45,053 nucleotides of DNA from Microcaldota archaeon (GCA_026396415.1 JAPLWX010000015.1:1-45053); one strand, 5' to 3'. Counted from the first letter of the stretch, positions 24,863 to 38,231 are shown. The notes: generated by a model from the letters alone, not told the origin. Numbers and translations are program-made.

Positions 24863-27800
24863 TCATTCAGCCAGCCAAGCACCAGCAAGCAGCTTTGTCT
24901 GTTCAAGCACAGTATCAGTTGCCTTCTTTTGCTTGTCTGGGGGATAACCGTATCTTCGCAGTATACGTTTTACAATGACGCGCATTTCAGACTGCACACT
25001 CTGCTTGAGCGTCCAGTCAATGGAAACACTGTTCCTGACTGCTTTGACCAATTCCCTTGCGATTGTTTTCAGAGTGTCGTCCCCGAGCACTTTTACCGCG
25101 CTGTCATTGGTTTCGAGCGCGTCATAGAACGCCAGCTCGTCATCATTCAAGCCCAAATCCACTCCACGGTCTGTTTCCTCATTGATTTTCTTGGCCAAAT
25201 TGATAAGTTCTTCCACAACCTGAGCCGAGTCAAGGTTCCTGTTCAAGTAGGCGCGGACGGCCTCTTCCAGCATTTCCGAGAATTGCCTTGCCCTTATCGC
25301 GTTTTTCTTCGCCATCTTCTTTGTCGCGTCGTTTATCAGCTTCCTCAGGACTTCAAGCGCGAGGTTCTTCTGGGGCATGTTCCTTACTTCATCAAGGAAT
25401 TCATCTGAAAGAATGGAAATGTCCGGCCTTTTCAGGCCCGCAACTTCGAAAATGTCAATTACCTGGTCTGAGCTTATTGCCTTGGAAACTATCTGCTTGA
25501 TGGCAGCGTCGGTCTTTTGGCTGTCGCCTGAAGAGGTTATTGTGTATTTGACAAATTGCGCCTTTATTGCCTGGAAGAATGCCAGCTCGTCGCGTATTTT
25601 CGTGGCTTCCGGGTGGGGATAGGCGAGCGCAAACGCGCGCGAAAGCATGTCCACATTTTTCATGAACCTGTCCTTTTGCCCTTTCTGCGAAAGCAGGCGC
25701 TCGATGGTCTGTATTACGATGTACTTTTCCTTAAGGGGAGACTTGAGGAACTGCAGATAACTGACACCATGGAGCATATCCTTCACTATCTCATACTTTT
25801 CAAGCATCGTCTTGACGACCTTTTCCTTGTCAATCGCAGTTTCGCTTCTGTCCTCCTTGGTGTAGTTTGCAAGCGCGACCTTGAGGTTTTCGGCAAGCCC
25901 GATATAGTCAACCACCAGGCCGCCTGGCTTGTCCCTGAACACCCGATTTACCCTGGCAATTGCCTGCATCAATCCATGCCCGCGCATGGGCTTGTCAACA
26001 TAAATGGTGTGCAGACAGGGGATGTCGGTGCCTGTAAGCCACATGTCGCGGACAATCACCATCTTTATCGGGCTTGCGGGCTTTTTGAAAAGAAGCTCGA
26101 TTTCCTTTCTCCTTGGCTTGTTCCTTATGTGGGGCTGCCAATCCAGCTTATCTGTCGCAGAACCAGTCATAATCACTTTTACAACGCCTTTCTTGTCGTC
26201 TTCACTGTGCCACGCCGGGCGAAGCCGGATTATTTCATTGTAAATATCAACGCAAATCCTTCTGCTCATGGCAACGACAAGCACCTTGCCTTCCATTGCC
26301 TCCTGCCGCTTGTCATAGTGGGCGAGCAAATCCTCCACAACCTGCTTTATGCGCTTCTGGCTGCCTACCAGTGCTTCTAGCCTGCTCCATTTGCTCTTGA
26401 GCTTTTCCTTGTGCTCGACTTCCTCCCCTTCGGTAACTTCCTCGAATTCCTCGTCAAGCTTTGGCTTTTCCTCTTCCTTAAGCTCTATTTTGGCAAGCCT
26501 GCCCTCATAGTAGATTGGAACGGTTGCCCTGTCCTTTACGGCTCTCTCAATACTGTAAACATCAACATATTCGCCGAAAACCGCCCTCGTGTCCCTGTCC
26601 ACAAGCTCAATTGGCGTGCCGGTAAAGCCTATGAACGCGGCATTTGGCAGCGCGTCGTGCATGTGCCTTGCAAACCCGCTTATGAAGCCGTATTGGCTTC
26701 TGTGCGCTTCATCCGCGATAACCACGATATTCTTCCTGTCTGAGAGCAGCGGATAAGCGGTTCCTTTCTCATCAGGGAAGAACTTTTGGATGGTGGTGAA
26801 AATAATTCCTCCAGCGGGCCTTGAAAGGAGCTTCTTCAGGCTGTCCCTTGAATCTGCCTGGACCGGCGCCTGCCTAAGGATTGGGGAATTGGCGCAGAAA
26901 GTGTCGAAAAGCTGCCCGTCCAAGTCGTTTCTGTCGGTTAAGACAACAACGGTAGGATTGTTCATCCTGTCATCAAGGAAAAGTAAGCCCGTGTAAAGAA
27001 CCATGGTAAGGCTTTTGCCAGAGCCTTGCGTGTGCCAGACCACGCCGCCTTGCCTGTTTCCTTTCGCGGAGGTTGCCTTTATGGTTGAGGCAAGAGCGGC
27101 TTTCACTGCCCTGTATTGGTGATACTGAGCTATTTTCTTCTTCAGCCCCTCGCCAATGTCCTCGAAAAGAACAAAATGCCTTGCAAAATCAAGCAAAACC
27201 TCCTTTTTCAGCATTCCTCTCAGCATGACTTCCATGGGCATTATTGTCGGGTCATCAACGGTTTCGCCATCAAGCAGCTTCCATTTCATGAACCAGTTCT
27301 GCTCGCTTGTTATCGAGCCAACGCGCGCGTCTCCCGCGTCGCTGAGCATGATAAGCTCGTTGTAATGGAAAAGGGAGGGGATTTGCAACTTGTAGGTCTG
27401 TATTTGGTTGTAGGCTGAGCTGATATCCGCTTTTTCATCGGCAATGTTCTTCAGCTCAATAACTACCAAGGGAAGCCCGTTCACGAAAACGATTATGTCC
27501 GGGCGCCTATTGTTGTTCTGCTCTATTATGGTGAATTGGTTTATGGCTGCAAACTCGTTGTTCTTTGGGTTTTCAAAGTCGAAAAGCCAGAGTTTCTTGC
27601 TCGTCTGCTTGCCCTTTTCCTTTACCTGAACATCTATTCCATTGACGAGGAGATTGTGGAATGCCTGGTTGTTCTTCACCAAGTTCTGGCTTTCCGCGCG
27701 CTGGAGCTTCTTTACAGCGTCGTCGATTATCTCTTCCGGCAAGGTAGGATTGATGCGTTTAAGCGCGCGTTTGAGCCTTCCAGTAAGCACAACCTGCGAA

Positions 27801-27934
27801 TAGCTTTCGCGCTCAGGCCGCACACCGTCAGGTGCAGGCGCAATGTCGGGCCCATAAACTATCTCGTAGCCCATGCTGGCGAAGAGCTTGAGCGCGTGCT
27901 CCTCAATTTCGGATTCAGTTATGTAGGCGGGCAT
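24863..27934 (-). CDS. hsdR: Type I restriction enzyme R subunit
   Basis: [82 protein letters not shown]-terminal HsdR nuclease region. Confidence 0.96.
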   Translation of the reverse strand: MPAYITESEIEEHALKLFASMGYEIVYGPDIAPAPDGVRPERESYSQVVLTGRLKRALKRINPTLPEEIIDDAVKKLQRAESQNLVKNNQAFHNLLVNGIDVQVKEKGKQTSKKLWLFDFENPKNNEFAAINQFTIIEQNNNRRPDIIVFVNGLPLVVIELKNIADEKADISSAYNQIQTYKLQIPSLFHYNELIMLSDAGDARVGSITSEQNWFMKWKLLDGETVDDPTIMPMEVMLRGMLKKEVLLDFARHFVLFEDIGEGLKKKIAQYHQYRAVKAALASTIKATSAKGNRQGGVVWHTQGSGKSLTMVLYTGLLFLDDRMNNPTVVVLTDRNDLDGQLFDTFCANSPILRQAPVQADSRDSLKKLLSRPAGGIIFTTIQKFFPDEKGTAYPLLSDRKNIVVIADEAHRSQYGFISGFARHMHDALPNAAFIGFTGTPIELVDRDTRAVFGEYVDVYSIERAVKDRATVPIYYEGRLAKIELKEEEKPKLDEEFEEVTEGEEVEHKEKLKSKWSRLEALVGSQKRIKQVVEDLLAHYDKRQEAMEGKVLVVAMSRRICVDIYNEIIRLRPAWHSEDDKKGVVKVIMTGSATDKLDWQPHIRNKPRRKEIELLFKKPASPIKMVIVRDMWLTGTDIPCLHTIYVDKPMRGHGLMQAIARVNRVFRDKPGGLVVDYIGLAENLKVALANYTKEDRSETAIDKEKVVKTMLEKYEIVKDMLHGVSYLQFLKSPLKEKYIVIQTIERLLSQKGQKDRFMKNVDMLSRAFALAYPHPEATKIRDELAFFQAIKAQFVKYTITSSGDSQKTDAAIKQIVSKAISSDQVIDIFEVAGLKRPDISILSDEFLDEVRNMPQKNLALEVLRKLINDATKKMAKKNAIRARQFSEMLEEAVRAYLNRNLDSAQVVEELINLAKKINEETDRGVDLGLNDDELAFYDALETNDSAVKVLGDDTLKTIARELVKAVRNSVSIDWTLKQSVQSEMRVIVKRILRRYGYPPDKQKKATDTVLEQTKLLAGAWLAE

Positions 27935-27938
27935 CTTC

Positions 27939-29780
27939 TTACCTACTTGTTGTGTTCTTTAATATTTTAATCAGTTTTAATAGGCAATATGCTAGGTATT
28001 TTACATTTCCTTCAATTATCTGTGCGGATTCGAGTTTTCCGTGTAATAAATCATTACGGAGATTTGCTTGGTCATTGTCAGTTAAAGCAACTTTGAGTGT
28101 CTTTTGCAAATCAACACCTATAAGCTCTCCAATTTCATCTTTTGAGAGGAGTGAACCAAGTTCTATTGAACGGAAATATTTCTCTTTTTCATTCCGTAAA
28201 ACTAAATCAACTTTTCCGGCTTTTCGGACAGTTCGCCGCAGAATTTCCTCAAAATAGGGCATGAGGATATGCACTCCTGCGATGAAATCCGGTTTGTCTG
28301 AGAAAATGTAATTGAACCCCTGTTTTAATGTTGGTTTAATATCATCTAGATCAGGATTATCAAGCAGTTCATCAATATACGTGTAAGATTCTTTTCCAAA
28401 TTCGCGCTCCATTTCTTCTAGAGTGTACTTAAGCATAAGTTCACCAATCTTCATTCCGAGTAAAGTGTTCTTTCGCACCCAATAATCGAAAATATCTTCT
28501 TCTTGTGATATTTGTAAAACTGGCTCCTCACTTCGACTCACAACAACTGGAAAGATGTAAAGCAGTGGCGACTCTTTCTTTTGTTCCAAAGTAGATTTTA
28601 AAGTGTGTTCATAGGACGGAATAAGCTCAGAGTTATCTATCAAAGCCTTAAAGGGATTGGAATCTGTATCAGTTAGCTGTTTGAGGAATTGGTCGATTTG
28701 GGCTTTTTTGATTTCAAAGGTAGAACTAACTTGTTTATAACGTATTTTCGGCCCCATCTCAGTAATCTCAGATGTAAGTTCGTTGATTCTTCTCTTAATC
28801 TCATCCTTATGTTCTGGAAACGAACCTAGCATTGACTGATATTTTTTTGCCGCATCAGTGCAAAATGAAGAACGCAAAAGTTCTCCTCTTCCATTTCCTT
28901 CATTAATGTGGGATTCTGCAATTTTATTATGGAGATCATACAGTTTTTCTTTAGGTGAATATCGAATCTTTAACTCAAGATAGCTCCTTAGAAAATGATA
29001 GTTGCGGCTGGTTTCAACTGTTTTTTCGATATCAGCTATACACTTATCAAGTTGTTCTGCACTTTCTTTTTTTAGTTCATCAAGACCTTGAATTTTAGCT
29101 AGATATCTTGCTTCGACTTGGAAGAGTTCTAACTGCCATCGTTTCTCACCGCCAGTAATAAGTTTGATTATGGAGTGATGGAGTGACGAGAAAACTCGTT
29201 TGGATAGCTCTTGGTCGTTAATTGAAAGACTCAATTTGAGGGCAATATCATACGCCAGAGGAGGAATTTCATAATATTCCGGATATTTGCCATCATTGAT
29301 ATATTTCTCCGCAGTCTCGAGCCAGCCTTCGATGGATTTTTTCATCCAATCTAGATGCTCCTTGCCAGTACTAAATGTCATTATAGCAAACGCATATCTT
29401 GCTTTTGATAATGGACTGGTTGTTTGTTCATAGCGTATTTTGTAATAGTCTACGGCATCTGAGGACCATTCACAAAATGGAGGATTAGATAACGGTCCGA
29501 AGTCTCCAGATTCTTTGCCTAAGTAGTACTTCCACTTGTTGCTAATCTCTGTTACTTCTTGCCCCTTGTATTGGCCAACATGACCAAATGTTCTATTGAG
29601 AAGATCGACCTCCCAAAGTATCTTCTTTTGAGTATCAACATCTTTATTATCGACAACCTCGCCCATCACTTTCCCGAGTTCTCGTTCGATTTCAAAAGGA
29701 AACATTCGTTCATAATTTGAACTAAGGGCCACTTCAAGAAGTTTGATTACGCTTGTTTGGTTGTACTTAGATATATCCAT
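27939..29780 (-). CDS. Hypothetical protein with HEPN/DUF4209-like C-terminus
   Basis: [31 protein letters not shown]...[14 protein letters not shown] has an RNxxxHG / R-x4-H motif; located inside the hsd operon. Confidence 0.6.
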   Translation of the reverse strand: MDISKYNQTSVIKLLEVALSSNYERMFPFEIERELGKVMGEVVDNKDVDTQKKILWEVDLLNRTFGHVGQYKGQEVTEISNKWKYYLGKESGDFGPLSNPPFCEWSSDAVDYYKIRYEQTTSPLSKARYAFAIMTFSTGKEHLDWMKKSIEGWLETAEKYINDGKYPEYYEIPPLAYDIALKLSLSINDQELSKRVFSSLHHSIIKLITGGEKRWQLELFQVEARYLAKIQGLDELKKESAEQLDKCIADIEKTVETSRNYHFLRSYLELKIRYSPKEKLYDLHNKIAESHINEGNGRGELLRSSFCTDAAKKYQSMLGSFPEHKDEIKRRINELTSEITEMGPKIRYKQVSSTFEIKKAQIDQFLKQLTDTDSNPFKALIDNSELIPSYEHTLKSTLEQKKESPLLYIFPVVVSRSEEPVLQISQEEDIFDYWVRKNTLLGMKIGELMLKYTLEEMEREFGKESYTYIDELLDNPDLDDIKPTLKQGFNYIFSDKPDFIAGVHILMPYFEEILRRTVRKAGKVDLVLRNEKEKYFRSIELGSLLSKDEIGELIGVDLQKTLKVALTDNDQANLRNDLLHGKLESAQIIEGNVKYLAYCLLKLIKILKNTTSR

Positions 29781-30681
29781 TATACTCACACCATGTTAGA
29801 AATTGCCCAAAATAAACTGTCAATAATAATACATCATCCGGAAGATGTGGACTTTTCAGCCCATAATGAGCGAAAGTGGTTCTGATACCATTTATCCTCT
29901 CGACACTGTCGATAACAATCTTACCTTCCTGCTCATTATCTGGCTTTGTATTGAAGACGTTCTTGCTATTTAGATTAGAATCAAGGAGTTTAACTTTGAA
30001 CAATCCATCTTTATCTGCACTTTTTGTTGCAGGATTTTCCGAAAGTAAATAAGGTTTTCCTTTAAGAGTTTTAAGATTTGCACCTATTGAAAATCCTTCA
30101 TTTAATGAAATGCTTTCCTTTTGAGCGATTCTAAATAGCAATTCCTCCGTGATTACGCATAATGAATATGCTGAATAATAGGCATGCCGAACATCATATG
30201 TTTCATTATAATCTTGGAAAGCATCAAGTGCAAACTTAATCCGTTCCGAAATATCAGTTGTTTTGCCTTCCAAATAGTCTCTGAGGACAAAAAATGGGAG
30301 TCCAATAACTGATTTTAAATCTGTGTTTTCTTTTATATCCGATATATGAATTTCATCTGATTTTATCTCGGCGTTTAGAGTAGAATTTAGTTCTTCTAGC
30401 TTTTGTTTAGATAGGGTGTATACATCTTTCAAATCATCCTCGATATGTGCAATAAAGAAGCCCCCAGCCCACCCATATTCTTTCTCGTTTATTCTTAGGT
30501 GTTTTTTAGTATCTGCGTTGTTTGTTTGAAGACACAACCCAGTTCTTTTTTTTATATCATCAAGATTAATGTTATTGCCTAAACGTATTTGTACGCAATA
30601 TATTTTCCCACAATATGGGTTCATAAGGAAACTGGTGTAAAGTTTTATTGTTTCTTTTGCAACGGGTAGGTTATCCACCAT
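29767..30681 (-). CDS. Hypothetical protein with possible HEPN-like motif
   Basis: ...SVERINGIRTTFAHYGLKSPHLP: R-x4-H near the C-terminus; overlaps the following gene. Confidence 0.5.
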   Translation of the reverse strand: MVDNLPVAKETIKLYTSFLMNPYCGKIYCVQIRLGNNINLDDIKKRTGLCLQTNNADTKKHLRINEKEYGWAGGFFIAHIEDDLKDVYTLSKQKLEELNSTLNAEIKSDEIHISDIKENTDLKSVIGLPFFVLRDYLEGKTTDISERIKFALDAFQDYNETYDVRHAYYSAYSLCVITEELLFRIAQKESISLNEGFSIGANLKTLKGKPYLLSENPATKSADKDGLFKVKLLDSNLNSKNVFNTKPDNEQEGKIVIDSVERINGIRTTFAHYGLKSPHLPDDVLLLTVYFGQFLTWCEYNGYI

Positions 30682-31994
30682 TAATTCACCCGTATTTTTC
30701 CAGACATTAGTTTTGGAAGAAGAGACCCACGGAGCTGGGTAATATTGTCGTTTTCATTAAGATTATATTCATACTTGCTGAATAGTTTTTCTACCATTTG
30801 AGAAAATTTCTTTTGCATATCTATAGGTGGAGCAACAAATCTAAATGATAAAAGTAGTTTTGTATTAAGCGATGGTCTAGTTGAGCCTACTGCATACCCA
30901 TTTACCATATCTATGAACAGAGATTGTTTGAAAACTTGTGCCAAATATTGTGGATTTATCTTAGTCTTATCTGCTCTTACTCGGAGCATTTGCCCGGAAA
31001 TCATCCACGCAGTGTTTCTATCTCGTATAATTGCGGACTCTCCTACAACAGCTACCCTAGTAAATACTATATCACCATAATTTAAGAGATAACGATTCAT
31101 TTCTGGAAACTTATGGACTCCGACCAAAGGCATGTCAGAACCCACTATCTGACCATTCTTTACATGCTTAACTAATATCAATGGCACACCTGTATTGCGA
31201 TAATCTGCTGAATGCAGATTACTACCAAATGGGCCAGTAATCACGCAGTCACTTTTCGAATCGTGAAGTTCTGCTAGTGAAGTTACTTCCCACCCTTCAG
31301 GTATTTCTCCTAGTTCCGACTCCACCATCTTCCCGCCACTCGACTTATAGGATCTGCCTTTTTCGTCCAGAAACTCGAAATCCACGAACCAGTGCTTGAA
31401 GATTGTCTGTGCCATCTCCTCAAGTGTCTTGTTCATCTGGCGGTTCAGGTCGATTCTTGCATCAAAATCGGAAAGAATTTTGGCGATGGAGTGCTGCTCA
31501 GGGAGTGGTGGAATTGTGATTTTTTCGTTGGCGAACACTTTTTCTTGGACGCGCTGTCGCCCGGATGTACCAGACATAGACCTTATGGCCACATTTCTCA
31601 GTGCAGATGATTTTGCGAGATAATAGACAAATTCATTGATACTTTTTCCATCCTTGCCCGACAATACAATAAATTCTGTCGATCCCCAAGCAATTTCCCC
31701 ATTTTTCAGGAAATCGACATAAGCAGTTTTACCATTCTCAAGACAGGGGCTGATGCGTGCCAAAAGCGTATCTCCGTTTTGGAATTTTGACCCTCCATAA
31801 AATTTTCGTTCCACATAATATGTGACTGACTTTTGATTGGCAGTTATATCCGCCATGGATACGTACTTTGCAACATCGTTTTTCTTTAGTTCCCTCTTTG
31901 GATTAATCGAAACGCATTCACTGATTGTGTCTTCTTTCCAGTTTGTCAATTTAAGCACCCATTTTCTGTCAGAGCCGCAGGTTTGAAATATCAT
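30681..31994 (-). CDS. hsdS: Type I restriction enzyme specificity subunit
   Basis: Two target-recognition regions with the conserved helix IPPLPEQHSIAKILSDFDARIDLNRQMNKTLEEMAQTIFKHWFVDF. Confidence 0.95.
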   Translation of the reverse strand: MIFQTCGSDRKWVLKLTNWKEDTISECVSINPKRELKKNDVAKYVSMADITANQKSVTYYVERKFYGGSKFQNGDTLLARISPCLENGKTAYVDFLKNGEIAWGSTEFIVLSGKDGKSINEFVYYLAKSSALRNVAIRSMSGTSGRQRVQEKVFANEKITIPPLPEQHSIAKILSDFDARIDLNRQMNKTLEEMAQTIFKHWFVDFEFLDEKGRSYKSSGGKMVESELGEIPEGWEVTSLAELHDSKSDCVITGPFGSNLHSADYRNTGVPLILVKHVKNGQIVGSDMPLVGVHKFPEMNRYLLNYGDIVFTRVAVVGESAIIRDRNTAWMISGQMLRVRADKTKINPQYLAQVFKQSLFIDMVNGYAVGSTRPSLNTKLLLSFRFVAPPIDMQKKFSQMVEKLFSKYEYNLNENDNITQLRGSLLPKLMSGKIRVN

Positions 31995-31997
31995 GCA

Positions 31998-32849
31998 TCA
32001 CTTGCAGAATTTTTGCTCTATCTCCAAGATTTTCATGCCATCAATGGTTCCATAATTGCCGTCATCGTCTGCCTTGTCATCAATTTCTAATCCCTCTTCG
32101 CGCTGTTTTTCATCTGCTGGCCGGTATGAAAGAGAGCCGCCGTAATATATCAGGTCTTTTCCGTTCACATGGATGGAGAGTTGCACAGATACGGGATTCG
32201 AAAACCAGTGTTCCTCTATCTTTTTCTCGTTGAAAATCACTATTGGCACGCCATCGTTGAAGTAGATAGGTAGATTTGCTATTGGCATATTGCGCTCAAG
32301 CCCGCCAAGATAAACTTCTTTCAAATCAAAGACGCACTCCAAGTCAATCGCCTCGTGCGGTTGTAGATTTATCGGCAATGATGGCTTCCTTGATGCCGGG
32401 CGCAGGGTAAAGCAGGTCGGTTTGCCGTATTTGTCAAGCCCAGCCTCTTTGTGCTTTTTCCTGTCGTATTTGAACGTTCCAAGGATATCGGTTATGCAGA
32501 TGCTCTCTTCTTTATTATTGATTATTCCAACGTGTAGCTTACCTCTCAGGTTTGCAAGGCGATTTTTCATTCCTGCTTGTTTCTGCATGCGGTCGCGAAC
32601 CCTCTTTGGTATCTTCGCGTTGCCCTGATAGCCTTTGTTTTCTCCTACTAACGCCACGCCGCCCTCTTGTATAGGGATGCCTGAGAGGACTAAGGTTCGT
32701 TCACCTGTGAAATATAAATGACCTGTAGCATAAGAAACCTCAATCTTCTTCGTCAATTTCTTCCATAACGAGTAGGCGACCTGAACGGCAGCGTACGCGC
32801 CACCTATTATCCCCATTACAGTGTATGCCAATGCAAAATCAAACGTCAT
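31998..32849 (-). CDS. Hypothetical membrane-anchored protein embedded in hsd operon
   Basis: N-terminal TM MTFDFALAYTVMGIIGGAYAAVQVAYSLW followed by a soluble beta-rich-looking region; start set at an ATG overlapping the hsdM-tail relic. Confidence 0.7.
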   Translation of the reverse strand: MTFDFALAYTVMGIIGGAYAAVQVAYSLWKKLTKKIEVSYATGHLYFTGERTLVLSGIPIQEGGVALVGENKGYQGNAKIPKRVRDRMQKQAGMKNRLANLRGKLHVGIINNKEESICITDILGTFKYDRKKHKEAGLDKYGKPTCFTLRPASRKPSLPINLQPHEAIDLECVFDLKEVYLGGLERNMPIANLPIYFNDGVPIVIFNEKKIEEHWFSNPVSVQLSIHVNGKDLIYYGGSLSYRPADEKQREEGLEIDDKADDDGNYGTIDGMKILEIEQKFCK

Positions 32850-32901
32850 ACCCAATTCCCTTCATGTTCTTCTTTATCTCCTTCTTAAGCTCCACCGATT
32901 T
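32839..32901 (-). pseudogene. Relic duplicate of the hsdM 3' end
   Basis: Minus strand encodes [21 protein letters not shown], matching the HsdM tail [47 protein letters not shown] nearly identical between copies. Confidence 0.75.
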
Positions 32902-33569
32902 GTTGTGCGGCTATCTTTCCTTTTCTCATGTTCACTAGCATGTTCTTTAACTCAGACAAAAAGGCGCCGTGCTTATCTACGGGCGTATTAATTAATCTCT
33001 CAATATCTGTTTCACTCGCAATTGATGTGTTGAGTTCGACTTTGAGCAGGTGGAGAAGCTCTATTGCTTCTTCAACATCATCGAGATCTTTATCTACTGG
33101 TTTTATTGTTTTATTATATAGATACTCATACCAGATTAATCCAAATATGACACATGCAATAAACACGCCCATGGCAATTACAAGCAATCCGAACGTACCA
33201 GCTATTGATTTGTTAGCTTGCGCGTAACTATCTGCAAGGTTGATCCAGTTAAGGGTTGAATTAAGCACGGTTTCTTTCAGAGAAGTTGAATTGGTTTGAT
33301 TGAAATTGCAAAATGGACCGTTTACAAGACTGTTTACTTGCTCTTGCGTTTTTGATACTGCCTCTAAGGTCAACCCACTAGTCTGTACTACGGATGAAAA
33401 GAATGTACCTAATAGCAATGCTATCGTTAATGCTATTGTACTTATTGCAAGAAATGTATCTATTCTGTTTTTCTTTTCTGTCATCTGTTCGTTCTTGATG
33501 CGCATAAGTATTTCCTGCTGGAACTTGAAGTAGGCGATTGACTTTTCAATAAATGCTTCTTCCTGTGCA

Positions 33570-33583
<14 letters not shown>
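32885..33583 (-). CDS. Hypothetical two-TM coiled-coil protein embedded in hsd operon
   Basis: [33 protein letters not shown]...; two strong hydrophobic helices; start overlaps the hsdM 3' end. Confidence 0.7.
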
Positions 33584-35093
<1,510 letters not shown>

Positions 35094-35171
35094 ATAAACA
35101 CCATCATTCCGGCTAATATTAGCCATTTAGGCCTCAAATTCACATACTACGGCCAGGACGTTCCCCTCACA

Positions 35172-36515
35172 TTAACGTCCTTTAACTTCCCATTTTCCGC
35201 CTCTAGCGGGACCGACATGCTTGAGCACGCCGTCCTTCTTGAGCTTGCGCAATCTGGAGAGTATCGTGCTTGCAGGCTCATTCAGCGTCTGGGCGAGCTT
35301 TTTACGTGATATGGTCGGATTCGTTCGAATAACCTCTAGAAGTTTCAGATACTTTTCGGATACTTTTCTGGTACTTTTCAGCTTATCCTCGTCGGTCGTT
35401 TCTGATACTTTTTCCTGTGTGGCTTCTTTTCTCTTGAACACCGTTATGAACTGCCTTCCCACTTCCTTGAACGTTGCCGTGGGCTCCTTGCTGAGAATCT
35501 TCGGTATCCCGCGCCCCCATTTCTCAATGAAGTGTATGCGGTGGAGCATCTGGGCGATCAGCGGGTTCCTCCTGGACGACACGCCTCCCTTCCTGATGCT
35601 TGCAATGGTCAGATTGCCATAAAGGAGCCCCGGGCTCCGTATCTCCAGCCTGTCCGGGAATATTGCCACCTGCACCTCCTGGGAGTTGTAGTAGTCCCGG
35701 TGGCAGAAGGCGTTGATGACCGCCTCGCGGAACGCCTCCGGGTCGATTTCAGGGACATCTGCCCTGTAAAGTCCTTCCAGCCGCTCTCCGGTATGTATGT
35801 TCTTGAGTATGTAGGACTGCGCCTCTTCGATGAGCGAGAACAGGTCCCCTTCGTAATCCTTCATGTCGATTATCGTGTAGGCGTTCGTGAACACGGCGCA
35901 GCGGAGCTGGGCATTCTGCATGAATTTCTGCGGCGCACGCCCGAACAGGAGGACTGCAGTGTTCGTGAGCGCCCCGCTTGGGGAAAGCATAAGACCTAGG
36001 TTGTGCAGCGCGACATCCGTTGATACGAATTCAAGATTGGCCTTTTTGAGGAAAACGCCCAATTTCCCAGGGTCGATGTCGCTGAGCTTGGCATCGTGGC
36101 AGGGCTTGTCGTCCCAGTGGAGCGCCTCCTTGTTCTTGTGCAAGTATAACTCCTGCAGCTCCTTGCTGCTCAAGACCCGATTCGCGTCCCCAACCCGTGT
36201 GTAGGCGCGCCCGTAGGCGAAATAAGGCATATCGTTGCCGCTGGTTTTGACCCGTATGCAGCTTTGCCCTTCGATGGCTTCTTCCTTTATGCTGGGGAAT
36301 ATCTCGGGTTCCATGTGGTCCTGGATGGACTTCGAAATCTCGGTCATCGTCATCTTTCCGATGGTCTGGCCCACAACCTTCCCGCTGTCCTCTATGCCAA
36401 AGATGACTTCGCCCTGCCCATGCTTGTTGAGCATGGCTGAGATGGAGATAATCGCCTCCTTGAGTTCGGAGGTTGATTTCTTCAGCTCCAGGGTTTCTGT
36501 TTCCTTGAACAACAT
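35172..36515 (-). CDS. AlbA_2/Schlafen-type putative DNA-binding ATPase-like regulator with C-terminal HTH
   Basis: ETLELKKSTSELKEAIISISAMLNKHGQGEVIFGIEDSGKVVGQTIG; DPEAFREAVINAFCHRDY; HTH near the C-terminus. Confidence 0.85.
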   Translation of the reverse strand: MLFKETETLELKKSTSELKEAIISISAMLNKHGQGEVIFGIEDSGKVVGQTIGKMTMTEISKSIQDHMEPEIFPSIKEEAIEGQSCIRVKTSGNDMPYFAYGRAYTRVGDANRVLSSKELQELYLHKNKEALHWDDKPCHDAKLSDIDPGKLGVFLKKANLEFVSTDVALHNLGLMLSPSGALTNTAVLLFGRAPQKFMQNAQLRCAVFTNAYTIIDMKDYEGDLFSLIEEAQSYILKNIHTGERLEGLYRADVPEIDPEAFREAVINAFCHRDYYNSQEVQVAIFPDRLEIRSPGLLYGNLTIASIRKGGVSSRRNPLIAQMLHRIHFIEKWGRGIPKILSKEPTATFKEVGRQFITVFKRKEATQEKVSETTDEDKLKSTRKVSEKYLKLLEVIRTNPTISRKKLAQTLNEPASTILSRLRKLKKDGVLKHVGPARGGKWEVKGR

Positions 36516-36580
36516 CGGCGAACGCCTCACATGCCCCAATTAAGGCACGGAGTATAAAAAAGCTTGGCATAAGAAAGCCT

Positions 36581-36656
36581 TGCTCATAAAGTAGTCGATT
36601 TAGGCGACATTATGAGCAGACCACCGACTTTATGAGCAAAACGCGGTTTATGAGCA
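36581..36656. repeat. Iteron-like TTATGAGCA repeats (3 direct, 1 inverted)
   Basis: TATGAGCA at 36611, 36631 and 36649 (spacing 20 and 18 bp); inverted TGCTCATAAAG at 36581. Confidence 0.75.
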
Positions 36657-36717
36657 AGACTATACACACACATACATTTTTAAACACTTGTAAGCATATC
36701 TGAGCAGGAGAGATAAC

Positions 36718-37977
36718 ATGCAGGGAACTAAGGCACCTAGAATAATGACTCCTGGACAATCATTTTGGCACCCGCGGGAAGCTGCGCGCGCTTGCAGCCA
36801 GTTGAACAAGGAAAACGCCACGCTCAAAAAGCAGTTGAACTGGAAGGCTGAGGCACCCGTGGAAATGGCTCCTGGAAGGGCATTCTGGCATCCCTGGAAA
36901 ACTGCGCGGGCATTCAACCGCATACTGACAGAAAACGAAGAACTTGGAAAGCGAGTGGAAAAATTAAACCAGGTTGAGCCCGAAAAGGTCGCTGAAAAAA
37001 ATCCCGAGCCATTGCCAGTTATCTCTGTCTCTGGGAACGAGAAGGATATTGTAGCTCCCGCGCGCGAGATAAATTTCGAGAGCATGAAATTGCTTGCGTC
37101 AGGTGACACGCGGCTAACCACTTTCGAGATAATCGCCCTTTACACGGGCTGGCCCATACACAATGCCATAGCGGATGAGAAAAAGGCGCAGCGATTCGTG
37201 GAAAATGCCAATTCCTGGCTGCCAAAACTAAATCTTCCAAAAATTAGCGAAACAAGCACGATAAAGCACCTGATGGCAGCCATGCTCCCCCTCCAGGATG
37301 CGAACGCAGTCAAATCGAAATTCTACAAATTCTCCCCTGCCTCTGACCAGCTCTTTGTTACTGTGAACGAAGCAACGACATTTTACGAGGCAAACAAAGG
37401 CATGGTCAATGGCAAGTATTTCATTTCCAAGGATAGAACCGGCCAGCTATGGGCTTTTGAGCTTCCAAAGGTGTATATTGGGCATGACGGAAACGAGATT
37501 GACATTGCCAAAAGAGTCAGCGGAAAGGATAACATCGTTGCCGTCATGACAACACCACTTGGCAATGTAAAGGAAATTGAAATCCAGGGATTAAAGCAGA
37601 AACCAGGCTCATCCATACATGTCCTTGATATTGATCCATCTGCTTGGAAGACGTTCGTGATAGGGGAACGGAACAGCAATTACACTTCGTTCGGATTGAA
37701 ATATGATAACGATGGCAGAATTCAATACCTTGAAGGTGAGTATCTGGGGGGTCATATCCGCCTAACCAATCTGCTGGTGCTGGATTATCAGTCTCGAGGT
37801 ACTGACCCTCGCCCGAACTGGCTCGGGCTTCTTGTCGCTGGGCTGCATCATGATAATGAGTATCTGCTCCAGCCGCTTTATCGCGATAGGAACCACATAT
37901 CTGCAGGGCATCCACAATCCTTGCCCATGGACGTAATCATTGATACCGCAAAAATCAGCTCGAGCAGCGCAGATTGA
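36718..37977 (+). CDS. Hypothetical protein with N-terminal internal duplication
   Basis: APRIMTPGQSFWHPREAARACSQLNKENATLKKQ / APVEMAPGRAFWHPWKTARAFNRILTENEELGKR tandem motif; long ORF. Confidence 0.7.
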   Translation: MQGTKAPRIMTPGQSFWHPREAARACSQLNKENATLKKQLNWKAEAPVEMAPGRAFWHPWKTARAFNRILTENEELGKRVEKLNQVEPEKVAEKNPEPLPVISVSGNEKDIVAPAREINFESMKLLASGDTRLTTFEIIALYTGWPIHNAIADEKKAQRFVENANSWLPKLNLPKISETSTIKHLMAAMLPLQDANAVKSKFYKFSPASDQLFVTVNEATTFYEANKGMVNGKYFISKDRTGQLWAFELPKVYIGHDGNEIDIAKRVSGKDNIVAVMTTPLGNVKEIEIQGLKQKPGSSIHVLDIDPSAWKTFVIGERNSNYTSFGLKYDNDGRIQYLEGEYLGGHIRLTNLLVLDYQSRGTDPRPNWLGLLVAGLHHDNEYLLQPLYRDRNHISAGHPQSLPMDVIIDTAKISSSSAD

Positions 37978-38214
37978 TGGAATGCCTTGCGCGCGTTCCA
38001 TGGCCCGTGTTTCCCTCCGCGCTCCAAGCAGTCTGGAGCCCACCACGCACGCCACCGCGATTATGAGGTTGTCGCCCTTGCGTTCTTGCGCCCAGAAGCC
38101 CGCATTTAATTGAGACTTTTGCTCCCCAACCCTATTCTTCGGGGTAAAATGGGTCTGAAAGGCTATTTTTCTGGCAAAAACTGCTCATGTAGTAACCCCA
38201 GAAGAAGTCAAGAG

Positions 38215-38231
38215 GGTTACCCCATGGCCCC
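38215..38231. repeat. att site, right copy (first 17 nt of tRNA-Pro stranded beside rpoN)
   Basis: GGTTACCCCATGGCCCC, perfect match to 2041-2057; lies 25 nt downstream of the rpoN stop. Confidence 0.85.

Noticed and set aside
25556-26380. 274-aa plus-strand ORF inside hsdR
   Set aside because: Antisense shadow ORF of a clear HsdR coding sequence.
37762-38055. 97-aa minus ORF with an upstream readable stretch ...KGDNLIIAVACVVGSRLLGARRETRAMERAQ
   Set aside because: Overlaps ORF 36718-37977 and lacks a good start; might be a decayed gene remnant but too weak to list.
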